Below the pieces are notes generated by a model. The model saw nothing but the letters and a program-made list of their open reading frames with translations, was not told where the DNA came from and searched no databases. 64,000 nucleotides of DNA from CALRQJ02 sp943370285 (GTDB lineage Bacteria; Bacteroidota; Bacteroidia; Chitinophagales; Chitinophagaceae), in assembly GCA_943370285.1 (NCBI GenBank), contig CALRQJ020000001.1:310001-374000 (forward strand), given 5' to 3'. Below are positions 1-8,376 of this stretch, piece by piece. Numbering within the stretch: position 1 is the first letter of the stretch; each line of letters opens with the position of its first letter. The position numbers and the translations under genes were made by a program.

Positions 1-13
1 AGCTTCAGTTAGT

Positions 14-1114
14 TTATTTAAAATCTGTAGAGTGTGCAGGTCTGTCTAGCAAACTCAGTTCAACAGCCGGTTTATTCACTTCGCTTATGCTATGAATATC
101 CATCAATAATTTTGGTTTACGGCCATCCATTACTTTCTCAATGGTTTCTTGTGGTTTAGTTACACCAACATAGTGTCCTTGAGCAATAACAGAATGTCTG
201 TTTACTTTACTTGGGCCTTCAATCACCCAATCTGTCACTTGTTTTTTATCGAAACGACAAGTATTACAAATCCATCCAGGTTTACCGGTAGTACTATCCT
301 TCACTTCACCCCATTCATCTTTTCTGGCTGTTACTCTAAACACTTCGTCGCCTCTCATCCATAACTGCACTTCGCCACAGCAATTGGGGTTTTCACAATC
401 ACGGTGTGCATCAACCGGCTTGGTAAACCAAACCCTGTTTTTAAACCGGAATGTTTTATCAGTTAATGCGCCTACCGGACAAACATCAATTACATTACCT
501 ATAAAGTCGTTTTGTAAATTCTTTTGAATAAAAGTGGCAATTTGAGCATGGTCTCCACGATCTAAAATACCATGTTCTCTCTTCGCCGTTAATTGATCGG
601 CAGTAAACACACAACGATAGCAAAGAATACAACGAGTCATGTGTAACTGTATCTTATCGCCTAAATCCACTTTATGAAAAGTACGGCGTTGAAACTCATA
701 TCTAGTACTTTCTTTACCGTGTTCGTAGCTTAAATCTTGTAAATGACATTCACCGGCTTGGTCGCAAATAGGGCAATCTAACGGGTGATTAATCAATAGA
801 AATTCTACCACCCCGGCCCTAGCATCCAATACTCTTGGCGAAGTAATGTTCTTTACTTCCATGCCATCCATTACTGTTGTACGGCAAGATGCAACCAACT
901 TTGGCATTGGTCTTGGGTCTTTTTCAGAACCTTTACTTACCTCTACCAAGCAGGTCCGGCATTTACCGCCACTACCTTGTAATTTGCTGTAATAGCACAT
1001 GGCAGGCGGTGCAACTTCGCCACCAATTTGGCGGGCAGCATTCAAAATAGTAGTACCAGCCGGTACATCTATCGTGATGTTGTCGATCGTAACTTTAAAT
1101 AATTGTTCACTCAT
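14..1114 (-). CDS. nuoG: NADH-quinone oxidoreductase subunit G, short form
   Basis: Peripheral-arm subunit of complex I that carries iron-sulfur clusters from NADH toward the quinone site. The 366 residues show, in order: a 2Fe-2S ferredoxin fold (C40, C52, C55, C77), the His-Cys3 N5 site (H110, C114, C117, C123), an N4-type set (C162, C165, C168, C212) and a molybdopterin-oxidoreductase-type Cys cluster (C240, C245/C246, C283, C286). It then stops about 80 residues later, so the large molybdopterin-like domain of the roughly 900-residue enterobacterial NuoG is absent. Last nuo gene visible in a minus-strand operon; nuoH and later genes would lie off the left edge. The ATG directly abuts a CCCC/AAAGGG repeat element. 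The stop is in the window, so the gene is complete. Confidence 0.9.
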   Translation of the reverse strand: MSEQLFKVTIDNITIDVPAGTTILNAARQIGGEVAPPAMCYYSKLQGSGGKCRTCLVEVSKGSEKDPRPMPKLVASCRTTVMDGMEVKNITSPRVLDARAGVVEFLLINHPLDCPICDQAGECHLQDLSYEHGKESTRYEFQRRTFHKVDLGDKIQLHMTRCILCYRCVFTADQLTAKREHGILDRGDHAQIATFIQKNLQNDFIGNVIDVCPVGALTDKTFRFKNRVWFTKPVDAHRDCENPNCCGEVQLWMRGDEVFRVTARKDEWGEVKDSTTGKPGWICNTCRFDKKQVTDWVIEGPSKVNRHSVIAQGHYVGVTKPQETIEKVMDGRKPKLLMDIHSISEVNKPAVELSLLDRPAHSTDFK

Positions 1115-1136
1115 GCCCCTGTCCCCAAAAAGGGAG
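1115..1136 (-). repeat. GC-rich palindromic element in front of nuoG
   Basis: On the minus strand the element reads CTCCCTTTTTGGGGACAGG then GGC and runs straight into the nuoG ATG. Related copies lie at 3541-3561 (before nuoE), 4851-4872 (before nuoD) and 10547-10568 (upstream of tonB). Shared core: CCCTTT-GGGGA followed by a short G-run. It may act as leader or ribosome-access structure, or be a dispersed REP-like element. Confidence 0.6.
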
Positions 1137-1181
1137 ATTTATATTATAAATATTTACAAATAATATGCATTATAATCAGCC

Positions 1182-2537
1182 CTATCCTACCGGTACATGA
1201 ATTTCATCTGCATAATGTGCTAAACCATAATTTCTGGTTTGGGCTTCTTGCGGATGATTTACATGCCATTCAAACTCATCTCTAAAATGTCTGATTGCTG
1301 CTGCTACAGGCCATGCTGCGGCATCACCTAACGGACAAATCGTATTTCCTTCAATCTTGCGTTGAATATCCCACAGCAAATCTATATCACTTATTTTGCC
1401 TTTCCCTGTTTCAATATTCCAAAGGATTTTTTCCATCCAACCTGTTCCTTCACGGCAAGGTGAACATTGACCACAACTTTCGTGGCGATAAAACCGAGCC
1501 AATGAATAGGTATTTCTCACAATACATTGGTCTTCATCTAACACAATAAATCCGCCACTACCCATCATAGAACCGGATGCAAAACCACCATCTGCTAAAC
1601 TCTCATAATTCATGTAACGGGATTCGCCTTTTGCGGTTTTCAATAACAAATTAGCAGGCAAAATAGGTACAGAAGATCCACCCGGTATACAAGCTTTCAG
1701 CTTTTTACCATTGGCAATACCACCACACCATTCATCGCTATAAATAAATTCTTCTACACTAATGGTCATGTCAATTTCGTAGACCCCGGGCTTGTTCAAA
1801 TTACCACAGGCAGAAATCAATTTTGTACCGGTAGATTTACCTACTCCAATCTTTGCATACTCTTCGCCACCTTCGTTGATGATTGGCACAACGGCTGCAA
1901 TTGTTTCCACATTATTCACCACAGTTGGACAATCCCACAAACCTTTCACCGCAGGAAACGGCGGTTTAATTCTTGGATTACCTCTTTTACCTTCTAAACT
2001 TTCTAACAATGCGGTTTCTTCTCCGCAGATATAAGCACCGGCGCCACGCTGCACATGAATATCACAATCAAATCCACTGCCTAAAATATTCTTTCCTAAC
2101 CATCCATTGTTTCTGGCTTCTTGAATAGCTTGTTCTAAAATATCAACGATCCAGGCGTATTCACCACGTATGTAGATGTAAGAATTCTTACTACCCAAGG
2201 CATACGAACTAACAATCATACCTTCAATCAACAAATGCGGAATAAATTCCATCAAATACCTGTCTTTGAATGTACCGGGTTCGCTTTCATCAGCATTCAC
2301 CACCAAATAACGAGGCACTCCTTCAGGCTTTGCTAAAAAGCTCCATTTCATTCCCGCAGGAAAACCTGCACCACCACGACCACGAAGTCCACTCTTTTTC
2401 ACCTCCTCAGTAACATCATCCGGAGCCATTGATTTCAATGCCTTTTCCACACTCCTGTAGCCACCTTCACGGCGATACACATCATACAATCTGATGTTTT
2501 CTACATGTGCTTTTTCTAACAGTAATTTTCTTCCCAT
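1182..2537 (-). CDS. nuoF: NADH-quinone oxidoreductase subunit F (NADH-binding)
   Basis: Binds NADH and FMN and passes electrons to the N3 4Fe-4S cluster at the tip of complex I. Seen: the glycine-rich nucleotide loop GRGGAGFPAGMKW at residues 53-65, the SLBB-type middle region, and the N3 ligands C355, C358, C361 and C401 (motif SCGQCSPCREGT, then CPLGD). 451 residues is normal for the family. It sits between the NTF2-like gene and nuoG; the order E-F-G on one strand fits a single nuo transcript. No anomalies apart from the extra gene just upstream. Confidence 0.96.
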   Translation of the reverse strand: MGRKLLLEKAHVENIRLYDVYRREGGYRSVEKALKSMAPDDVTEEVKKSGLRGRGGAGFPAGMKWSFLAKPEGVPRYLVVNADESEPGTFKDRYLMEFIPHLLIEGMIVSSYALGSKNSYIYIRGEYAWIVDILEQAIQEARNNGWLGKNILGSGFDCDIHVQRGAGAYICGEETALLESLEGKRGNPRIKPPFPAVKGLWDCPTVVNNVETIAAVVPIINEGGEEYAKIGVGKSTGTKLISACGNLNKPGVYEIDMTISVEEFIYSDEWCGGIANGKKLKACIPGGSSVPILPANLLLKTAKGESRYMNYESLADGGFASGSMMGSGGFIVLDEDQCIVRNTYSLARFYRHESCGQCSPCREGTGWMEKILWNIETGKGKISDIDLLWDIQRKIEGNTICPLGDAAAWPVAAAIRHFRDEFEWHVNHPQEAQTRNYGLAHYADEIHVPVG

Positions 2538-2610
2538 AACAAAATCTCTGTTAAGAGATGATTGTGTTTTGTTTCAAATATGTTGTTATCGGCTTTTGCC
2601 GCTTTATTCA

Positions 2611-3039
2611 TCAACTAGTCAACTTCACACTTTGTCTCGACAGCAATAACCATTTCTTTTGCTTCCACACCCACACCTGTACAATGTGCAATTTCATTTT
2701 AAATGCAGTGCCATTCACTGTTCCTTCTACTTCAGCTTCGTTTCTTACACTTGCAATATTGTTCTCCCAAACGATTACAGCATTTGTGGCTTCAATTGTT
2801 CGATATTCAATTTTTCCACTTACAAAATCAGCAACCATGTCTTGCTTGTTCTGTACCCATCCATTGCTGTGACCATAAGTCAATTTTTTGTGCAATAATT
2901 GCTTCAATTGAAAGGTATCTTTTTTCAGCAAGGCCATATTAAGCTGAGCAATGTTTTGGTGCAGTTTTAGTGTATCTGGCTTTGCCATTACACCAATCGA
3001 CAACAACAAACAAGCTATGGCTATAAAGAACTTCAACAT
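2611..3039 (-). CDS. Secreted NTF2-like (DUF4440/SnoaL-type) protein inside the nuo operon
   Basis: 142 residues with an N-terminal signal peptide (hydrophobic stretch through residue ~18, cleavage near VMA-KP) followed by a small alpha+beta fold resembling the NTF2/DUF4440 superfamily: an N-terminal helix pair, then paired beta strands ending VWVWKQKKWLLLSRQ. The start codon overlaps the nuoE stop by one base (TAATG), so translation is probably coupled to nuoE. NuoF follows 73 bp downstream. Being exported, it cannot join the cytoplasmic NADH-dehydrogenase module directly. Function unknown; a periplasmic or membrane-side accessory role is only inference from position. Confidence 0.75.
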   Translation of the reverse strand: MLKFFIAIACLLLSIGVMAKPDTLKLHQNIAQLNMALLKKDTFQLKQLLHKKLTYGHSNGWVQNKQDMVADFVSGKIEYRTIEATNAVIVWENNIASVRNEAEVEGTVNGTAFKMKLHIVQVWVWKQKKWLLLSRQSVKLTS

Positions 3040-3539
3040 TAATTATTTACCGCAGCATTTTTTCTGCATTCTTCAATAATGGCATCCACTTTTTCTTTGG
3101 TTAAATGCTCTTTATAGTGCTTACCCATTTGCATCATAGGAGCATAACCACAAGCACCTAAACACTCTACGGTTTTCAGCGTAAACAACCCATCTTCGGT
3201 AGTTTCGCCTACACCAATATTTAATTTTTCCTTGATGTAATCAATAATATTATCGCTACCATTTAACATACATGGACCCGTTTGACATACCTCGAATAAA
3301 TGTTTGCCAACAGGTTCTAAATTATACATGCTGTAGAACGTTGCTACTTCGTACACTTCAATGGGTTCGATATGCAATAGTTCAGCAACATAATCCATGG
3401 TTTCACTACTTAACCAGCCGCCAAAGGTTTCTTGTGCCAAATGCAGAACCGGCAACAAAGCACTTTTTTGTTTGCCTTGCGGATAGCGATTCACCAACCG
3501 ATTGAATTCCGCTAACTGTGTATCGTTAAACTTAGCCAT
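3039..3539 (-). CDS. nuoE: NADH-quinone oxidoreductase subunit E
   Basis: Thioredoxin-fold 2Fe-2S (N1a) subunit of the NADH-dehydrogenase module of complex I. Ligands visible: C85 and C90 (CQTGPC) and C126 and C130 (CLGAC). An N-terminal helical segment precedes the fold, and 166 residues is the usual length. The stop overlaps the start of the secreted NTF2-like gene. The ATG is preceded by the CCCC/AAAGGG repeat at 3541-3561, as for nuoD and nuoG. Confidence 0.95.
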   Translation of the reverse strand: MAKFNDTQLAEFNRLVNRYPQGKQKSALLPVLHLAQETFGGWLSSETMDYVAELLHIEPIEVYEVATFYSMYNLEPVGKHLFEVCQTGPCMLNGSDNIIDYIKEKLNIGVGETTEDGLFTLKTVECLGACGYAPMMQMGKHYKEHLTKEKVDAIIEECRKNAAVNN

Positions 3540-3540
3540 A

Positions 3541-3561
3541 AGCCCTAGTTCCCCAAAGGGT
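3541..3561 (-). repeat. GC-rich palindromic element in front of nuoE
   Basis: Second copy of the CCCTTTGGGGA-type element, ending one base before the nuoE ATG on the minus strand. See the copy before nuoG for the shared core. Confidence 0.55.
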
Positions 3562-3623
3562 ATTTATTTAATTGTATAATATATACGTTCAAAAAATCTA
3601 ATCTACTTTTTAGTTGGTTACCA

Positions 3624-4850
3624 TTACGCATCCAACTCACCTGCAATTAAGTTCAGACTACTCATGGTGATGATAGCATCACTTAACATCGCATCTTTTG
3701 TCAATTCAGGATAAGCTTGATAGTAGATGAAACATGGTCTGCGGAAATGCAGTCTGAACGGTGTTCTTCCACCATCACTAATCAAATAAAATCCTAATTC
3801 ACCATTTCCACCTTCTACAGCTTGGTACACCTCACCTTTTGGAATATCTGTTTCACCCATAATGATTTTGAAATGCCAGATTAAGGCTTCCATTTTGGTG
3901 TACACATCTTCTTTCTTCGGTAAATAATATTCCGGCACATCTGCATGGAAGACCTCGGCTTCAGCACCTTTAAATGCTTGTACTTTTCTGTAAGCTTGTT
4001 CTATAATGGCTAATGATTGCCACATTTCTTCGTTACGCACCAAGAAACGGTCGTAATTATCTCCTGTTGTACCAACCGGTACAACAAAATCAAAATCTTG
4101 ATAACTGCTATAGGGTGAGTGTACCCTAACATCATAATCAACACCGGCTGCTCTTAAATTAGGACCGGTAAAGCCGTAATTCAATGCCCTTTCTGCACTT
4201 ATGCCACCTGTACCTTGGGTACGTTCCATAAAGATTCTATTTCGTGAAAAAAGGTTTTCAAACTCTTTCAACACTTTTGGATATTCTTTCAGAAACTTTT
4301 CTAATTTTTCGAAAGCGGTATTGGTGAAATTTCTTTCAAACCCACCAATACGACCAATATTGGTCGTTAATCGGCTACCACAAACCTCTTCATATATTTC
4401 GTAGATAAGCTCCCGGTACTGCATCACGTATAAAAAGCCGGTATAAGCACCACTATCTACCCCAACAATAGAGTTACAAATTAAATGGTCAGAAATTCGA
4501 GCCAACTCCATTATGATTACCCTTAAGTAATCTACTCTTTTGGGTGTTTCTACTTTTAATAATTTTTCGCAGGTAATATGCCAACCCATGTTATTGATGG
4601 GGCTACTGCAATAATTTAAACGATCGGTAATTGGGGTAATTTGGTATAACGGACGACGTTCTGCCAACTTTTCAAAAGCACGGTGGATGTAGCCAACGGT
4701 TTGCTCTGTACCTACAATTCTTTCACCATCTAGTTCTAAAATATTTTGAAATACACCGTGTGTTGCCGGGTGAGTAGGACCCAAATTAAGCGTAGTAGTT
4801 TGCTTTTCGATTGATCCTTCCGGAAGTAATATGTGTTGATGTTCTGTCAT
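3624..4850 (-). CDS. nuoD: NADH-quinone oxidoreductase subunit D
   Basis: The 49-kDa subunit forming the quinone-binding cavity next to cluster N2. Recognisable hallmarks are NLGPTHPATHGV near the N terminus, GYIHRAFEKLAE, TDRLNYCSS and the C-terminal GGRTPFRLHFRRPCF, ending SLNLIAGELDA. The start is set at the ATG giving MTEHQHILL (408 residues). An in-frame TTG five codons upstream lies inside the CCCC/AAAGGG repeat and is a poor candidate. NuoC is a separate gene 37 bp upstream, so this organism lacks the fused NuoCD of enterobacteria. Confidence 0.95.
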   Translation of the reverse strand: MTEHQHILLPEGSIEKQTTTLNLGPTHPATHGVFQNILELDGERIVGTEQTVGYIHRAFEKLAERRPLYQITPITDRLNYCSSPINNMGWHITCEKLLKVETPKRVDYLRVIIMELARISDHLICNSIVGVDSGAYTGFLYVMQYRELIYEIYEEVCGSRLTTNIGRIGGFERNFTNTAFEKLEKFLKEYPKVLKEFENLFSRNRIFMERTQGTGGISAERALNYGFTGPNLRAAGVDYDVRVHSPYSSYQDFDFVVPVGTTGDNYDRFLVRNEEMWQSLAIIEQAYRKVQAFKGAEAEVFHADVPEYYLPKKEDVYTKMEALIWHFKIIMGETDIPKGEVYQAVEGGNGELGFYLISDGGRTPFRLHFRRPCFIYYQAYPELTKDAMLSDAIITMSSLNLIAGELDA

Positions 4851-4872
4851 ATTCCTAATCCCCAAAGGGAAG
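4851..4872 (-). repeat. GC-rich palindromic element in front of nuoD
   Basis: Third copy of the CCCTTTGGGGA element, here directly abutting the nuoD ATG on the minus strand. The G-run is decayed to TTAGGAAT. Confidence 0.55.
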
Positions 4873-4887
4873 TTATTTGATTAATGA

Positions 4888-5406
4888 TTAGCTGATGCTG
4901 CCTCCACGGCCAAACATTTCATCGTCTTTATCTATCCTTGATTGATCTTCTAATGGGTATTCTTTTCTTAAAGGGAAATAATCCATTTCATCTACGTTCA
5001 AAATACGTTTCATATTAGGATGTCCAACAAAGTTGATTCCGTAAAAATCGTAGGTTTCTCTTTCCATCCAATTGGCTGCGCTAAAAAGTTGTGTGGCGGT
5101 AAACACATCAGGCTCAGCAACACTTGTAAATACTTTAAAGCGTAGACGGATGTTATCGGTAAGATTGTGTAGATGATAAACAACGGCTAGTTCTTTTCCT
5201 ATGTTATCAGGATAATTAACGCCACATAAATCAGTCATGAATTTGAACTTCAAGGTTTCATCATCGTACAAAAACTGAAGTATTTTCAGATTCATTTCTT
5301 TTGGTGCTTCAAAACTAAGGATACCATAAGAATCTTCGAACCCGAAGACTTGGTCACCAAATTTTGCTACCAATTTTTCTTTAATTATGTCGTTGTTCAA
5401 GCTCAT
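4888..5406 (-). CDS. nuoC: NADH-quinone oxidoreductase subunit C
   Basis: The 30-kDa peripheral-arm subunit that packs against NuoD. 172 residues; the family signature is near the C terminus: ERETYDFYGINFVGHPNMKR, then the FPLRKEYPL segment. It lies between nuoB (66 bp upstream) and nuoD in standard complex I order. The C-terminal tail is short and Gly-rich. No anomalies. Confidence 0.94.
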   Translation of the reverse strand: MSLNNDIIKEKLVAKFGDQVFGFEDSYGILSFEAPKEMNLKILQFLYDDETLKFKFMTDLCGVNYPDNIGKELAVVYHLHNLTDNIRLRFKVFTSVAEPDVFTATQLFSAANWMERETYDFYGINFVGHPNMKRILNVDEMDYFPLRKEYPLEDQSRIDKDDEMFGRGGSIS

Positions 5407-5472
5407 ATATTCAAATCCGGTTAGGATTTAGTTTAGTTAGAAATGATGCTACCAATTGCTATCGGCAGACAA

Positions 5473-6060
5473 TTATTCAATGCCGTAGCTTTCTAATAAA
5501 GCTTTGTATTGTTCTCCGTTTCTTCTTCTTAAACTTTCGTTTTGAATTAAATCTTGAATTCGCATTACACCATCAATAATAGCTTCGGGTCTTGGCGGAC
5601 AGCCTGGTACATAAACATCTACAGGTACTACTTGGTCTATGCCTTGCAATACACTGTAAGTATCAAAAATACCACCCGATGAAGCACATGCACCAACGGC
5701 AATTACCCAACGAGGTTCGGCCATTTGCAAATACACCTGCTTTACTACAGGACCCATTTTTTTGGCTATAGTGCCCATTACCATCAACAAATCGCACTGA
5801 CGAGGAGAAAACCCTACTCTTTCGCTACCAAAACGAGCCAAATCGTAGTGACTACCCATGGTAGCCATAAACTCAATGCCGCAGCAAGAAGTTGCAAAAG
5901 GCAAGGGCCAAATAGAATTTTTTCGGGCAAGACCTACCACATCGCTCAACTTAGTAGCAAAGAAACCTTCGCCTTGATGACCGGGAGGTAGTTCTCCCAT
6001 AGTGAGGCTATTTTTTAAATCTGCCTCTTTAGGATGAATATTAAAACGTACTGGACGCAT
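5473..6060 (-). CDS. nuoB: NADH-quinone oxidoreductase subunit B
   Basis: Carries cluster N2, the last electron carrier before quinone. The tandem-cysteine motif ATSCCGIEF (C59, C60), C125 (GACASSGG) and C154 (PGCPPRPEA) are the expected 4Fe-4S ligands. 195 residues is typical. Second gene of the operon, 95 bp downstream of nuoA. Confidence 0.96.
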   Translation of the reverse strand: MRPVRFNIHPKEADLKNSLTMGELPPGHQGEGFFATKLSDVVGLARKNSIWPLPFATSCCGIEFMATMGSHYDLARFGSERVGFSPRQCDLLMVMGTIAKKMGPVVKQVYLQMAEPRWVIAVGACASSGGIFDTYSVLQGIDQVVPVDVYVPGCPPRPEAIIDGVMRIQDLIQNESLRRRNGEQYKALLESYGIE

Positions 6061-6155
6061 AGTTTTTAGTTTGAAAGTACAATTACAACAGTTGATTATT
6101 AACCATTTTCAACCACTAAGGTTCACTACATCAATAATCAAAATTAAAACGGGCT

Positions 6156-6557
6156 TTAATCCTCCCATTTCAATGCTCCTTTTTTAATAATATAGTAGAA
6201 GCCGGCAAGGAAAAAGCCTACGAACATTACAACAGCAAAAAATCCATCCCAACCCAAACCCTTAAAGTTTACAGCATACGGATAGAAGAAAATCACTTCT
6301 ACATCAAACAAAACAAATAGAATGGCAACTAAAAAGTACTTGATGGCCATTGGTTGACGGGCATCTCCATGGGTTTCAATACCACTGGTAAAAGTTGCCA
6401 ATTTGTCTTTGGTATCTCTTCTTGGGCCAAAAAAACGAGAAAGGCCAATCATGGTAGCCACAAACCCTACCGCAAACAGCAGTTGAATAGCTATGGGCAG
6501 GTAATTGGTAGCGGGATTAGGATTGTAAGCATCCAGAAAAATGGTCAGATATGCCAT
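6156..6557 (-). CDS. nuoA: NADH-quinone oxidoreductase subunit A
   Basis: Small membrane subunit with three predicted transmembrane helices (about residues 20-40, 75-95 and 102-122) and the conserved loop after helix 1 containing KLATFTSGIE. Helix 2 contains the FDVEVIFFYP motif lining the E-channel/quinone region. 133 residues. First gene of the nuo operon; a Bacteroidota-type promoter sits just upstream at 6576-6606. Confidence 0.95.
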   Translation of the reverse strand: MAYLTIFLDAYNPNPATNYLPIAIQLLFAVGFVATMIGLSRFFGPRRDTKDKLATFTSGIETHGDARQPMAIKYFLVAILFVLFDVEVIFFYPYAVNFKGLGWDGFFAVVMFVGFFLAGFYYIIKKGALKWED

Positions 6558-6575
6558 AGTTACTTAAATGAGCAG

Positions 6576-6606
6576 CAAAAATAAGGGTACTCAACTGAAA
6601 TACAGA
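6576..6606 (-). promoter_or_regulatory. Putative nuo operon promoter
   Basis: On the minus strand TATTTTTG (6576-6583) matches the Bacteroidota -7 consensus TAnnTTTG exactly. TCTG (6603-6606), 19 bp upstream, matches three of four bases of the TTTG -33 element. The ATG of nuoA follows about 20 bp after the -7 box. Confidence 0.6.
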
Positions 6607-6620
6607 AAGCTGTTTAAAAT

Positions 6621-6656
6621 AAAAACTCCTCTGCCTAACTTAAACAGAGGAGTTTT
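6621..6656 (-). terminator. Terminator of the tonB-TPR operon
   Basis: A 12-bp stem (arms AAAACTCCTCTG and CAGAGGAGTTTT) with an 11-12 nt loop. On the minus strand it is followed by a T-rich run. It lies 20 bp after the TPR gene stop and just ahead of the nuo promoter, separating the two operons. Confidence 0.85.
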
Positions 6657-6675
6657 AAATAATGACTGAAGTATC

Positions 6676-8361
6676 TTAACCTTTACCGGTTGGTTTAGGC
6701 TGTGCACCTGCAGGTTGTTTTTGTATTTTGTCTAGTGCTTTCTGTAAAACTGGTTTAGCTTGATTAGCAAACTGATCAGCAGGGTCAACCACTAAAATTT
6801 TATCCAATACTTCAATGGCTTTTGCATAATCTTTCAACTTATCCGCATAAACAGAAGCCATATAGTAATACTGTGTTTTGATACGGCTTGCATTTTTAGT
6901 AACATCTTTTTGTAAAAAAGTTACATATTGCTCAATTGGTGTAAATGCTAAGCCTTTTGTAGAATCAGTATCTAACAATTTAGAGGCTCTTACTTTAATA
7001 AAATAACCGAATTCATCATTTGGGTATTTTGCCATGATAACATTGGCCAGACTATCAGCAATATCTGCACGACTGTTACTGAAAGCAGTATTGGCAAAAT
7101 TGTTTAAATCAACCTTACCCAACTCCGGTTTAGTGCTTGCTAATTTGTACATCCACTTTAATTGATCGGGATACATTTTAGCTTTCTGCATCATAGCAAT
7201 AATCTTGTTGATGTAGTTTGATTTACCGGCTACAGTAGTATCAGCATCCATAGCTTTTTGGTAATAATCTGCAGCTTTTACTTCGTTACCTGGAAATTTA
7301 GTCAACACCTGTGCAGCAAAATCATAAACCACAGGAGATACTTTTTCAGGCTTCTCTGTAGTTAAGAATTTTTCCATGAACGCTTTGGACTGCATACTAT
7401 CTTTTAATCTGTCATAGTTATAGGCATACAAAAGATAGACACCAGGTAATTTTTCGCCGCTTGTTGTTGATTCTATTGATTTTGTTTTGTCGATAGATTC
7501 TTGGTATTTACCGGCTTGAAACAAGTAATCGGCATAGTACAAATCGTTCTTTGGATTCTTTTCTGAATGCACTAAAAACAATTCAATATTCTCTTTTGCT
7601 TTATCAAAGTTTTTCTTTGCATAATGCTCATACAATGCCAAATAAGCAGGAGCATAAGCTGCATCCATTCCTACAGTTTCTTCTAAAGCAGGCATGTAGA
7701 TGGGTTCATTTTCTTGAGAAATATACACTTTTGCAATACGAAACTTCGCTTTGGCATTTTTAGGATCACGGTTTAATGCTTCGGTGAAAGCCGATACCGC
7801 ATCACCGCCTCTTTCTGCACCCATTTTAAGGTAACAGATACCCATATTGATATAAATCTCAGGATTCTTTTTATCAATTTCTGCAGCTCTTTTCAATTTT
7901 TCTACACCATACACAGGATCTCCAACCGCACTACCACCATCTGCATTGGCACGGCCAATGGCATTTAAAATGTCTGGGTTTTCGGCTTTTTTACCTTTAG
8001 TGGCAGTAATAGCTTGTTCAAACTTTTGCTTAGCAGCATTGATATCACCTTTTTCAAGCATCTCTACATGCCCCATACCAATCCATAACCAAGCATCATT
8101 TACACCCTCGTTAAGGGCTTTTTGATACAAAGCTTTTGCACCGGCAACATCATCTAACTGCAAATGTGCCTGACCCAACCAATAGATAGCTGCCGGATCC
8201 TTAGGATTTGCATTATACACCTGTTGCAGCACATCTTTAGCCGTGTTGTACTTTTCGTAGTAGATGTTTTTGATCCCATCTGCAAGGCTCTGAGCACTGA
8301 GTGAAGTTGCAGCCATTATAAAACCCGCAACCAGTAACGCCATTTTGTTCTTCATGTTCAT
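6676..8361 (-). CDS. Secreted TPR-repeat protein
   Basis: 561 residues with a signal peptide (hydrophobic core about residues 7-20, AxA-like site near SLSAQS) and at least eight tetratricopeptide units, clear examples being DPAAIYWLGQAHLQLDDVAG and PEIYINMGICYLKMGAE. The C terminus is low-complexity Pro/Gly/Lys. It is the last gene of the tonB / small membrane protein / PstS-like / TPR cluster, 15 bp after the PstS-like gene and followed by a terminator. Such clusters recur in Bacteroidota near exbBD; the TPR protein is probably a periplasmic scaffold for the TonB machinery (inference). Confidence 0.8.
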   Translation of the reverse strand: MNMKNKMALLVAGFIMAATSLSAQSLADGIKNIYYEKYNTAKDVLQQVYNANPKDPAAIYWLGQAHLQLDDVAGAKALYQKALNEGVNDAWLWIGMGHVEMLEKGDINAAKQKFEQAITATKGKKAENPDILNAIGRANADGGSAVGDPVYGVEKLKRAAEIDKKNPEIYINMGICYLKMGAERGGDAVSAFTEALNRDPKNAKAKFRIAKVYISQENEPIYMPALEETVGMDAAYAPAYLALYEHYAKKNFDKAKENIELFLVHSEKNPKNDLYYADYLFQAGKYQESIDKTKSIESTTSGEKLPGVYLLYAYNYDRLKDSMQSKAFMEKFLTTEKPEKVSPVVYDFAAQVLTKFPGNEVKAADYYQKAMDADTTVAGKSNYINKIIAMMQKAKMYPDQLKWMYKLASTKPELGKVDLNNFANTAFSNSRADIADSLANVIMAKYPNDEFGYFIKVRASKLLDTDSTKGLAFTPIEQYVTFLQKDVTKNASRIKTQYYYMASVYADKLKDYAKAIEVLDKILVVDPADQFANQAKPVLQKALDKIQKQPAGAQPKPTGKG

Positions 8362-8376
8362 GGTGTATTGTTGTGT

